Assembly: GCA_964652155.1 (NCBI GenBank)
Contig: CAZZBK010000106.1
Span: 1-21,806, forward strand
DNA: 21,806 bases
From: CAZZBK01 sp964652155
Lineage (GTDB): Bacteria > Planctomycetota > Planctomycetia > Pirellulales > PNKZ01
Direction: 5' to 3'
Below the pieces are notes generated by a model, which did not search any database, was not told the origin of the DNA, and saw only the letters and a list, made by a program, of their open reading frames with translations. How positions within the stretch are numbered: the stretch's first letter is position 1; every line of letters starts with the position of its first letter. Made by a program: the position numbers and the translations under genes. Of this stretch, positions 6,868 to 13,811 are shown piece after piece.

Positions 6868-7554
6868 ATGAGCGGCGACCGCGCAGTGCAGATTGCTCAA
6901 CAATTGGAACAGGACATTCTCAGCGGCAAGTTGGTGCCGGGCGAGCGATTGCCCCCGGAACGCGACTTGGTCGAGCAGTTGGGCGTAAGCCGCAGCGTGG
7001 TTCGCGAGGCGCTCAACCGCCTGCAAAGCGTCGGGCTGGTCCGTAGCGTGCAAGGGTCCGGTACCCGAGTGAGCGAGCCGGACGATCGGCCGTTGGTGGT
7101 CGGTTATCGACGCTTGCTGCAACTGGGCAAAATCCGCCCGCAGGACATGAGTGCCGTGCGGCTGCCGCTTGAAACAACCATTGCCTCGCTGGCGGCTGAG
7201 CGGCGCACTGACAAACACCTTGAACAGCTCACCAAGACCCTGGCCGTATTGGGCTCGTCCGCGAGCACGCTTGAGCAGCGCGTCGAAGCCGACCTCGAGT
7301 TCCATGCCTGTTTGGCCGAGGCGAGCGGCAACCCGATTTTTCACATCATCCTGCATCCCATTTACGAGCTGTTGCGAGAAACGCGCGAAATGACCATCGG
7401 CACGTTCGGGGCCGACTCGGCCTTGCATCATCACACGCACATCCTCAGTGCCGTGCGCGACCGTGACAGCGCGCGAGCCGCCGACGCCATGCGCGCGCAT
7501 CTGCAAGCCAGTCAAGAACACCTCACGCAACTCGCCGAGCAACCGGGAGCGTAA
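6868..7554 (+). CDS. GntR-family transcriptional regulator, FadR subfamily (FCD domain)
   Basis: The 228-residue product has an N-terminal winged helix (about 5-68), including LPPERDLVEQLGVSRSVVRE and the wing GSGTRV. A C-terminal all-helical FCD ligand-binding domain (about 99-218) follows. Candidate metal/ligand residues of FCD are Asp142, His146 (DLEFH), the His cluster 187-191 and His211. FCD members usually sense carboxylic acids. The frame is open back to a GTG at 6778, but the ATG at 6868 gives the normal family length and has a GGGGGG stretch about 10 nt upstream. It faces the creatininase-MFS operon, whose promoter carries a palindrome, so local control is likely (inference). The same transcript may carry the small membrane protein upstream. 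Confidence 0.9.
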   Translation: MSGDRAVQIAQQLEQDILSGKLVPGERLPPERDLVEQLGVSRSVVREALNRLQSVGLVRSVQGSGTRVSEPDDRPLVVGYRRLLQLGKIRPQDMSAVRLPLETTIASLAAERRTDKHLEQLTKTLAVLGSSASTLEQRVEADLEFHACLAEASGNPIFHIILHPIYELLRETREMTIGTFGADSALHHHTHILSAVRDRDSARAADAMRAHLQASQEHLTQLAEQPGA

Positions 7555-7573
7555 GCCTTATGATGATGGCCAT

Positions 7574-7604
7574 CGTAACGCGCTCCGCGAGCGCGGCTAA
7601 CGCG
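7574..7604. repeat. Dispersed palindromic repeat, copy 2
   Basis: The stretch contains GCGCTCCGC, then CGCGGCTAAC, and can fold as GCGCT-CCGCG-AGCGC. Its blocks match the reverse complement of 61-88. It lies in the 93-bp spacer between the GntR gene and the cysteine desulfurase gene, next to a heptamer array. Confidence 0.5.
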
Positions 7605-7645
7605 ACTGACTCACTCCAGTCTCCGGTCTCCCGTCTCGCCCCTTC
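7604..7645. repeat. Degenerate heptamer array before the cysteine desulfurase gene
   Basis: Consecutive 7-bp units can be read as GACTGAC, TCACTCC, AGTCTCC, GGTCTCC, CGTCTCG and CCCCTTC. The centre three are clearly related (xGTCTCx). The array ends at the start codon of the next gene and would occupy the position of its ribosome-binding site, leaving no Shine-Dalgarno. Confidence 0.6.
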
Positions 7646-7647
7646 CC

Positions 7648-8841
7648 ATGCCTGCTGACTGCATTTACCTCGATCATCATGCCACCACACCGGTCGACCC
7701 GCGGGTCGTCGCGGCCATGATGCCTTACTGGACCGAGCAGTTTGGCAACCCGGGGAGCGTCAATCATCCGTATGGTTGGGAGGCCCGGGACGCCGTGAAC
7801 GCGGCCCGCGAGACGATTGCCCGGGCGATGGGTGCCGTGCCGCGCGAGATTGTTTTTACGAGTGGAGCCACCGAGAGCAATAATCTCGCGCTGCGTGGCG
7901 CGGCCGAGCGGTATGCCAAGCGCGGCCGGCATCTGATCAGCGTCACGACCGAGCACAAGTCGATCCTCGACCCGCTCGAACGTTTATCGCGCCGCGGCCA
8001 TGAGGTGACGCTGCTCGACGTGACGCCGCACGGCGCCGAGCGCGCCGGCTGGCTCGATCCGCAGCGCGTCGCCGAGGCGCTGCGCGACGACACCGTGCTG
8101 GTGTCGGTCATGCTCGCCAACAATGAGATCGGCGTGATCCAATCGCTCGCCGAGATTGCCGAGTTGTGTCGAGCGCGTGGGGCGCTGCTGCACTGCGACG
8201 CGACGCAGGCGGTGGGCAAGATTCCCTTCGATGTCGTGGGGCTCGGCGTCGACCTGCTGAGTTTTTCGGCGCACAAGCTGTATGGTCCCAAGGGGGTCGG
8301 CGCTCTGTTCGTGCGACGCAGCGGCGTGCCGGTCCGGTTGACGGCCCAGATCGACGGTGGCGGACAAGAAGGGGGCCTGCGCAGCGGCACGCTCAACGTG
8401 AGCGGCATTGTCGGATTCGCCTCGGCCGTGCAGATCGCCAGCGCGGAAATGCATGACGAGGCGGAACGGCTACGCGCGTTGCGCGCGCGACTGTATCAAG
8501 GACTGCTCCGTTCGGTCGATGGCGTCACGCTCAACGGCCCACGGCTTGAGAGGCCCGAGTGGCGGCTCGCGGGCAACTTGAATCTCAGCTTCGCGGCGGT
8601 CGACGGCGAAGCGTTGATGATGGCGATGAAGACCGTGGCCGTGAGCAGCGGCAGTGCTTGCACGTCGGCCAACCCTGAGCCCAGTCATGTGTTGCGCGCC
8701 TTGGGGCTCGACAGCGACCGGACCCGGGCCAGCCTGCGATTTGGGTTGGGACGATTTAACACCGAGGCCGAGATCGAAGCGACGATTGACGTGGTGACGC
8801 GGGCTGTTCGGTCGCTCCGCCGTCTAGGGGGGGGCACTTAG
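7648..8841 (+). CDS. iscS: Cysteine desulfurase, IscS/NifS class (group I)
   Basis: The 397-residue product is a PLP enzyme that takes sulfur from cysteine for Fe-S cluster and thio-cofactor synthesis in the cytosol. It begins IYLDHHATTPVDP, typical of IscS/NifS. Visible residues are His103 in TTEHKS, Asp184 in LHCDATQAVG, the PLP-binding Lys210 in SFSAHKLYGPKG, and the persulfide Cys338 in SSGSACTSANPEPSHVL, the group I form of the active loop. The ATG at 7648 follows a heptamer array and has no visible ribosome-binding site. The next gene is an A-type Fe-S carrier with its own promoter. No IscU, IscR or HscAB gene lies nearby, so IscS or NifS cannot be told apart for certain. Confidence 0.93.
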   Translation: MPADCIYLDHHATTPVDPRVVAAMMPYWTEQFGNPGSVNHPYGWEARDAVNAARETIARAMGAVPREIVFTSGATESNNLALRGAAERYAKRGRHLISVTTEHKSILDPLERLSRRGHEVTLLDVTPHGAERAGWLDPQRVAEALRDDTVLVSVMLANNEIGVIQSLAEIAELCRARGALLHCDATQAVGKIPFDVVGLGVDLLSFSAHKLYGPKGVGALFVRRSGVPVRLTAQIDGGGQEGGLRSGTLNVSGIVGFASAVQIASAEMHDEAERLRALRARLYQGLLRSVDGVTLNGPRLERPEWRLAGNLNLSFAAVDGEALMMAMKTVAVSSGSACTSANPEPSHVLRALGLDSDRTRASLRFGLGRFNTEAEIEATIDVVTRAVRSLRRLGGGT

Positions 8842-8871
8842 GTCGAGTGGCCGGCATTTTCCGCTCGCCCT

Positions 8872-8899
8872 TTGCCTGTTGAGTCCGAGGGGGTATAAT
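8872..8899 (+). promoter_or_regulatory. Candidate promoter of the A-type carrier gene
   Basis: TTGCCT (8872-8877) is followed after 16 nt by a perfect TATAAT (8894-8899), 53 nt before the chosen ATG at 8953. It implies that the carrier can be transcribed independently of the desulfurase gene. No obvious operator palindrome is seen. Confidence 0.55.
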
Positions 8900-8952
8900 T
8901 TCCACAGCAAGAGTTGTCAAAAATCATTTTTCCGTGGGAGCACGTGACGAAC

Positions 8953-9285
8953 ATGGCCATCACTCTGACCGAACGGGCCGCACTTGAAGTGAAGAAGGTG
9001 ATCGAAGATCAAAAGCTGCAAGCGGGCACGGTGCTGCGCGTGGGCGTGGCTGGCGGCGGCTGCAGCGGTTTCCAATACAGTCTCGGTTTTGATCAGAGCT
9101 TCGACGAAAAGCTCGACAAGAAGTACGAGTATCATGGCGTGACCGTGGTGGTCGACAAGAAGAGCGAACTGTACCTCGACGGCACGAAGGTCGACTTCTA
9201 CGAAGGGCTCGAAAAGCGTGGTTTCACGTTCGAGAATCCGAATGCCGTGAAGTCCTGCGGCTGCGGCAGTTCGTTCTCGGCCTAA
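8953..9285 (+). CDS. A-type iron-sulfur carrier, IscA/ErpA/SufA (HesB) family
   Basis: From the ATG at 8953 the product has 110 residues, the usual size. The three conserved cysteines that bind Fe or Fe-S are Cys37 (GGGCSGFQY), Cys102 and Cys104 (SCGCGSSF). The protein passes clusters to apo-proteins in the cytosol. The frame is open back to a TTG at 8914, but the added residues lie over the inferred promoter's transcript start and have no family match. The N-terminus MAITLTERAALEVKK is the standard beginning. GGGAG lies about 12 nt upstream, rather distant. The gene follows the cysteine desulfurase by 111 bp and ends at a hairpin terminator. Which of the A-type subtypes it is cannot be decided here. 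Confidence 0.92.
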   Translation: MAITLTERAALEVKKVIEDQKLQAGTVLRVGVAGGGCSGFQYSLGFDQSFDEKLDKKYEYHGVTVVVDKKSELYLDGTKVDFYEGLEKRGFTFENPNAVKSCGCGSSFSA

Positions 9286-9328
9286 CCGATACCATGGCAA
9301 CCGTCGGTTGCGAAAGCCTGGACATCCC

Positions 9329-9367
9329 ATGCCCCGGCGGCCTCAGTTCCGGTCGTCGGGGCATTTT
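9329..9367 (+). terminator. Intrinsic terminator after the A-type carrier gene
   Basis: ATGCCCCGGCGGCC (9329-9342) pairs with GGTCGTCGGGGCAT (9351-9364), a 14-bp stem with two G-U wobbles and an 8-nt loop, running into a short T run (9364-9367). The stem is strong but the T run is short, so efficiency is uncertain. Confidence 0.6.
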
Positions 9368-9386
9368 GCTGCGCCCACAATTCTGC

Positions 9387-9416
9387 TTGTGTCATTCATC
9401 GCAATTGGCTTATACT
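9387..9416 (+). promoter_or_regulatory. Candidate promoter of the TlpA-like gene
   Basis: TTGTGT (9387-9392) and TATACT (9411-9416) are separated by 18 nt, about 58 nt before the ATG at 9474. It lies just after the terminator of the preceding gene. Consensus match only. Confidence 0.45.
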
Positions 9417-9473
9417 TGCATCGCTCAATGAGCTGGATTCCGCCTACCTATTTCTTTCCTTCGGAGGGTCGCA

Positions 9474-10025
9474 ATGACTCGATACCTGTTTGCCGTGGTG
9501 TTGTTGAGCGCGTCGTTCGCCGTGGCCGATGAGCCGGCCAAGGTCGAGAAGAAAGTCGACGTCAACAAGGCCGCTCCGGAATTTAAGATCAAGGACTCCA
9601 AAGGAAACGAGATCAATTTAGCTGAGCTGACGGCCAAGGGCCCTGTGCTCGTGCGTCTGACCTGTGGCTGCACCGGTTGCGACAAAGAGTTGGCCTACTT
9701 CCAAGAGTTGCACAAGGCGTATGAAGGCAAAGGGCTGACCAGCTTGGCTGTGTTCCGCGAACCCGACAGCAAGGTGGCCAAGTACGTCGAAGACAAGAAG
9801 CTCAACATGCTCTACGCTGTCGACAGCAAGGGAGATAGCTGGAAGGTGTTCGACACCAAGACAATGCCGACCAACATCCTGATCGACAAGGGGGGCAAGA
9901 TCGTCTCGATCGCCGCAGGTTGCGACCCCAGCGGACTGCTGGCCAACCGCGTGAGCGAGAAGGTCGCCGGCTTGGTCGGTGGCGAGAAGGTCGACGTGAA
10001 GGCCAAGGTTACCGCTCAGAAGTAA
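9474..10025 (+). CDS. Exported thioredoxin-fold protein, TlpA/redoxin-like
   Basis: The 183-residue product has a signal peptide (MTRYLFAVVLLSASFAVA, cleavage likely before DEP), so it acts outside the cytoplasm. The mature part shows the redoxin/TlpA pattern: APEFKIKDSKGNEINL, then a Cys-rich active site CGCTGC (64-69) that includes a CxxC (66-69). A TMPTNILIDKGGKIV segment follows, with the cis-proline at 132. A further Cys150 lies in AAGCDPSG. The family reduces disulfides or peroxides in the periplasm; the exact substrate is unknown. The C-terminal tail is Lys/Val-rich and may be disordered. The start is well supported by GGAGGG 5 nt upstream. It is a single-gene unit with its own promoter and a strong terminator. 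Confidence 0.87.
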   Translation: MTRYLFAVVLLSASFAVADEPAKVEKKVDVNKAAPEFKIKDSKGNEINLAELTAKGPVLVRLTCGCTGCDKELAYFQELHKAYEGKGLTSLAVFREPDSKVAKYVEDKKLNMLYAVDSKGDSWKVFDTKTMPTNILIDKGGKIVSIAAGCDPSGLLANRVSEKVAGLVGGEKVDVKAKVTAQK

Positions 10026-10060
10026 CCTGAGCAGCCCAGGCCCATCACAAAAGAACCACA

Positions 10061-10102
10061 CGAGCCGCTCTTTGCCCAGGCATTGAGCGGCTCGTTTTTT
10101 TT
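10061..10102 (+). terminator. Strong intrinsic terminator after the TlpA-like gene
   Basis: CGAGCCGCTC (10061-10070) pairs perfectly with GAGCGGCTCG (10085-10094), a 10-bp stem with a 14-nt loop, followed by eight T. It lies 36 bp after the stop codon and is a textbook Rho-independent terminator. Confidence 0.93.
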
Positions 10103-10129
10103 GTGCCGTTCGCTATGGTCGAACGTTGT

Positions 10130-10207
10130 TTAATCGCATGATTCGTTGCGATAAATAATCGCCTGCTTCGTGGCGATTAAAAAAACGTGGCGATTAAAAA
10201 ACGAGGC
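10130..10207. repeat. Two related stem-loops plus short A-rich direct repeats
   Basis: Stem-loop one has TAATCGCA, the loop TGATTCGT, then TGCGATAAA. Stem-loop two (10156-10179) has TAATCGCC, the loop TGCTTCGT, then GGCGATTA. Compared with the first, both arms of the second changed together (A-T to C-G), so base pairing is kept. GGCGATTAAAAA is then repeated directly up to the gap, and resumes right after it at 10308-10325. The unit is roughly 16-24 bp, and the gap probably hides more copies. Confidence 0.75.
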
Positions 10208-10307
10208 NNNNNNNNNNNNNNNNNNNNNNNNNNNNNNNNNNNNNNNNNNNNNNNNNNNNNNNNNNNNNNNNNNNNNNNNNNNNNNNNNNNNNNNNNNNNN
10301 NNNNNNN
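10208..10307. other. Scaffold gap of 100 N inside a repeat
   Basis: A run of exactly 100 N. The same motif (GGCGATTAAAAAACGAGGC) lies on both sides, so the assembler most likely broke on a tandem array whose true length is unknown. Confidence 0.99.
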
Positions 10308-10757
10308 GGCGATTAAAAAACGAGGCCGGGAACCGCGGTCGACCCTGCAGCCCTTCTCCCCTTTTAAGGAAGGGAACGATCTGACCGCGGCCCCTGCCCC
10401 TCCCGGCACCATGAGAATCATCTCGCTAGCCGGACGAGTGTTCATGGACTGAGCCTGAACACTTGCCACACACCGTGGTGGATATGTATCGAGGATAACT
10501 CCCCTCGCGCGGCAATCTACTCCCGTAATTGCGGGATGGCTTATTGAATCCGTTTAGAACAAGCTGTTACGGGGCGGCAGGGTGCGAGGCCAGCGTTGAC
10601 TCACGGCGCGACGAGCGGAATTCGCTCGTTGCGGCTCTAGACAACGTGCTCGCGCACTCCGTACATTTCGGCCACAAAGCTCGCGCGAACTCCCACCTGC
10701 CAACTTCGTTCGCGCGATCAAGACTGGGCACAGTTCGACTTCCTCACGGGCAATACG

Positions 10758-11558
10758 ATGCACAATGAGCACGAAGAAATTTCGTCCTTGGATCTCACGG
10801 ACGTCATTCAGATTTTGCAGCTCTTTAGCGCCGCCGCCGATCCGGCCTCGACCGCGACGATCGCCGAACGCAAGCGGCGCGTGCTGGAGGGGCTCGCCGC
10901 GCTGATCCAGGCCGATGTTTGGATCTGGACCACGGGCGTCACGCAGGGAGACGAGCTAACCCGCGACGCGATGGCCACGAGCATGATTGACGGCGGCTGG
11001 AAGAACGACCAGGAACGGATGATCGTGCTCGGCCTGCTGACCGATTCGAATCTGACCCCCAAGCTGCAAGGGGGCATCATCAACTTGTTCGCGGCGGGTC
11101 AACCCATCACCGTCGGCATCGATCAGGCTGTCCATCCCCAGCACGCCGCGGAAGCCTTGCAGATCTGGTCCCAGACGGGGCTCGGAGACGGCCTGCTGAG
11201 CGTCTATCCGCTGGCCGCGAATATCTATAGCGCCTCGGGGTTCCATCGCCGCCAGGGGCGGCCCAGCTTCTCGCCGCGCGAACGGGCCCTTGTGCATCTC
11301 GTCTTCGGACAGGTCCACTGGCTGCATCGGTACGGGCTGGCCATCTCGGCCGGGGATACGGTGCTCGACCTCTCGCCCCGGCAGCGACAGGTGCTGCTGC
11401 TGTTGTTGGCCGGCGACAGTCCCAAGCGGATTGCCAACAAGATGAGCCTCAGCGAGCACACGATCGGCGACTACGTGAAGCAGATCTATCGCCACTTCAA
11501 AGTCACCACGCGCGGCGAGTTGTTCGCGCAGTTCATCACCGGCGGACATGCCACGTAG
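10758..11558 (+). CDS. LuxR-type transcriptional regulator (C-terminal HTH)
   Basis: The 266-residue product ends in a LuxR/NarL-type helix-turn-helix (about 205-260): LSPRQRQVLLLLLAGDSPKR, then IANKMSLSEHTIGDYVKQIYRHF. The N-terminal 200 residues do not show a response-regulator receiver domain with its phospho-Asp. They contain aromatic-rich stretches (DVWIWTTGV, WIWTT near 54-60, GLLSVYPLAANIYSASGFHR) that look like a GAF-like sensory module, but I cannot name the ligand. The ATG at 10758 is preceded by a poor ribosome-binding site. The gene stands alone after a long repeat-bearing spacer, and its stop is only 15 bp from the stop of the convergent M28 peptidase gene. Targets are unknown. 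Confidence 0.85.
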   Translation: MHNEHEEISSLDLTDVIQILQLFSAAADPASTATIAERKRRVLEGLAALIQADVWIWTTGVTQGDELTRDAMATSMIDGGWKNDQERMIVLGLLTDSNLTPKLQGGIINLFAAGQPITVGIDQAVHPQHAAEALQIWSQTGLGDGLLSVYPLAANIYSASGFHRRQGRPSFSPRERALVHLVFGQVHWLHRYGLAISAGDTVLDLSPRQRQVLLLLLAGDSPKRIANKMSLSEHTIGDYVKQIYRHFKVTTRGELFAQFITGGHAT

Positions 11559-11573
11559 TGCGCGCGATTGACC

Positions 11574-13811
11574 TTACCGCGGCGGGTCGAGGATCACCGG
11601 AAAGGTCTGCTCCTTGCCGGCGCGCTGCACCTTCACGGGCACCTTGTCGCCCGCCTTGTACTTGCGCAGGGCGTTGTCAAAGTCCTCGAGGTTCCCAATG
11701 CGGCTCTCACCCAAACCAATAATGATGTCGCCGCTCTTGAGGCCCCCCTTCTCGGCCGGCGAGTCTTTCGTGACCCCCATCAGCGCGTAGCCGGGCTTCT
11801 CCTGGGCAAAATCCGGGATGCTGCCAAAGTACGGCCGCGCGCCGCTCTTGGCTTGCTGCGAACCGCTGGCGCGCTTCGTCTCGACATACGTGGTCCCCTC
11901 GGCGAGCGACGCCACGCGCCAGGCACAGTCGGCCACGAACGAACCGATGCGGGCCATCCCTTCAATGTTCAGCTTGTCGGTGTCGTCGGTCGGGCGATGG
12001 TAGTCGGGGTGCGTGCCCGTGAAGAAGTGCATCACCGGCACCTTTTGAGCATAAAACGAGGCGTGATCGCTGGGGCCGAAGCCGCCCGACTGCTTGGTGA
12101 ACTTGAAGGCGTAACGCTTGTTGAGTTCGTCGACGAGCGCCTCGAACTGCTTGGCCGTGTCGAATCCGTGCACGATGAGCTTGTTGTCGTTGAGTCGGCC
12201 CACCATGTCCATGTTGAGCATGGCGATCGTTTTGTTGAGCGGGTAGAGGGGCTCCTTGCAATAGCGGGCGCTGCCGATGAGCCCGCGCTCCTCGCCGGTG
12301 AAGGTGATGAACACGATGCGGCGGGACGGTTTTTGGCCCCGATCGACGAGTTGCCGCGCGACTTCGAGCAGCGTGGCCGTGCCGGAGCCGTTGTCGTCGG
12401 CCCCGTTGTGAATTTCTTTCTGGTTGGGCACGAACGACCCTTCGCCGCCAAAACCGAGGTGATCGTAATGCGCGCCGATGACGACGGTCTCGTCGGCCTT
12501 GGGCCCTTCCCCTTCCAGGACCGCGACGACGTTTTTCACCGCGGCGTCGATCCGCTTGACGCTGATCTCCCCTTCGATGCGACACCCTTTCAGTTCGCGG
12601 CTCCAGGGGACGAGCGTCTGCTCGATTTGGTATTCGATCTCGGAGAGGTCGCGGCCGGTGGCCAGTTGCACCATGCCGTCGAGCGTGGCGCGGCGCATGT
12701 GCATGACCGGGATGCGGGTCGACTCGCCGCCGGGCCCCGCCCCGCGAAAGGCCACCAGCGGATCGCGCTCATCCTGCCATGCCTTGTGATACTGGGCGAT
12801 TTGCTTCACATGATCGGCGACATCCTTTTGGTATTTCGTGGTTTGCTCGGCGGTCGCTTCTTTGATCGCTCGATAGGCTTGCTCGGTCTTGACCAACTCG
12901 TCGACCGCCGTGTCGAGACGTTTCTTGGCCTGGGCCAATCGGTCTTTGATCTCATATTCGTCGGTGATGAAAATCACGGCCGCCGCGCCATGCTCGTAAG
13001 CGTTGGAAATTTTGCGTACGTAAGGCGCGTACATCGACGGCTGCGTGCCGTTGAACTTGCTTTGTGGGTTGGCCTGGTCCGGCTCGTGCCGCATGACAAT
13101 CACGGCCTTGTCTTTGACGTCGATGCCCTCATAGTCGTCGTACTTCTCGTCCTTGGCCGAGATGCCGTAGCCGACGATCACCAGCGGCAGCGAGAACTTG
13201 CCCGACGCGCCCAGCGAGAGCGGATTGAAATCTTCGCCCAACTTGAGCGGCCGAACGAACTCCTCCGCGTTCGCGCCGGGCTTGAAGCCGTGCTCTTTGG
13301 GGGCCGCGGGCTTCGCGCCGCCGTGGGGGTCGCCATGCGGGTTGGCCGCGTGTGGGTTCGCCGCCTCGACACTTTTGGCGGCGGCCGTTTTTTTATCGCC
13401 CGCTTTTTTCTCCGCCGGCTTGTCGCTCGGGGCAGGCTCTTTCTTATCGGCGGCGGGTTTCTTGGCGGGCTCTTGTTTCGGAGCAGGCATGACCAGCGTC
13501 GCCGTGTTGACCGAGCCCAACTCGGCGCCCGTGTTCATCGTGAATTTCTGAAACGGCGTCCCCTCGTACAGATCGGTTTTCAGCCCCAGGGCCTTGAACC
13601 GCGCGGCGATGTAATCGGCGGCCCGATTGAGCCCCTCGGTCCCCACGCCACGCCCTTCTTGAGCGTCGTCGGCAAGGAACTTGGCCGACTCGACAAGCCG
13701 ATCACGGCTCTCGACGCTCGACGTGAAGGTTTCCTCGGCCAGAGCCACCAGCCCCCAGCAGGAAAGCACCACCGAGAGTGGGCCAACGATGCGCACACCA
13801 AATCGCAACAT
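11574..13811 (-). CDS. Secreted M28-family metallopeptidase with PA and PDZ domains
   Basis: From the ATG at 13811 the product has 745 residues. The start is a hydrophobic signal sequence (about 1-25, ending ALAEE), so it is exported. After an N-terminal M28-type segment (35-110) come a Lys/Ala/Pro-rich linker with an HPH/HGG tail (111-170) and a PA-like domain (about 205-410). The PA domain is interrupted by a roughly 60-residue charged coiled coil (285-345). The catalytic domain has two-zinc ligands His448 (GAHYDHLG), Asp472 (GADDNGSG), Glu508 with catalytic Glu507 (TGEERG), Asp535 (LNMDMVG) and His605 (HPDYHRPTDD). A C-terminal PDZ domain (about 661-742) contains DSPAEKGGLKSGDIIIGLG. M28 members are aminopeptidases or carboxypeptidases; specificity here is unknown. 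A TTG start at 13898 would put 29 extra residues before the signal peptide and is disfavoured. Confidence 0.93.
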   Translation of the reverse strand: MLRFGVRIVGPLSVVLSCWGLVALAEETFTSSVESRDRLVESAKFLADDAQEGRGVGTEGLNRAADYIAARFKALGLKTDLYEGTPFQKFTMNTGAELGSVNTATLVMPAPKQEPAKKPAADKKEPAPSDKPAEKKAGDKKTAAAKSVEAANPHAANPHGDPHGGAKPAAPKEHGFKPGANAEEFVRPLKLGEDFNPLSLGASGKFSLPLVIVGYGISAKDEKYDDYEGIDVKDKAVIVMRHEPDQANPQSKFNGTQPSMYAPYVRKISNAYEHGAAAVIFITDEYEIKDRLAQAKKRLDTAVDELVKTEQAYRAIKEATAEQTTKYQKDVADHVKQIAQYHKAWQDERDPLVAFRGAGPGGESTRIPVMHMRRATLDGMVQLATGRDLSEIEYQIEQTLVPWSRELKGCRIEGEISVKRIDAAVKNVVAVLEGEGPKADETVVIGAHYDHLGFGGEGSFVPNQKEIHNGADDNGSGTATLLEVARQLVDRGQKPSRRIVFITFTGEERGLIGSARYCKEPLYPLNKTIAMLNMDMVGRLNDNKLIVHGFDTAKQFEALVDELNKRYAFKFTKQSGGFGPSDHASFYAQKVPVMHFFTGTHPDYHRPTDDTDKLNIEGMARIGSFVADCAWRVASLAEGTTYVETKRASGSQQAKSGARPYFGSIPDFAQEKPGYALMGVTKDSPAEKGGLKSGDIIIGLGESRIGNLEDFDNALRKYKAGDKVPVKVQRAGKEQTFPVILDPPR

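Larger units (their letters stand above)
10103..10757. other. Gene-poor region of about 650 bp with structured repeats and a gap
   Basis: No credible coding sequence is seen here. The left third holds two related stem-loops and direct copies of GGCGATTAAAAAACG, interrupted by a 100-N gap. The right part (10308-10757) contains short hairpins such as CGAGG/CCTCG and CCCG/CGGG, and a weak promoter-like pair (TTGCGG at 10529-10534, TTTAGA at 10553-10558, 18-nt spacer) about 200 bp before the LuxR-type gene. Short open frames, for example 10554-10772 on the minus strand, look random. Confidence 0.6.

Noticed and set aside
10130..10325. CRISPR array
   Set aside because: Repeats are too short and adjacent, with no unique spacers of regular length and no cas genes in the window.
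10554..10772. 72-codon minus-strand frame in the long spacer
   Set aside because: Arg/Leu-rich random-looking product overlapping the LuxR-type start, without a ribosome-binding site.
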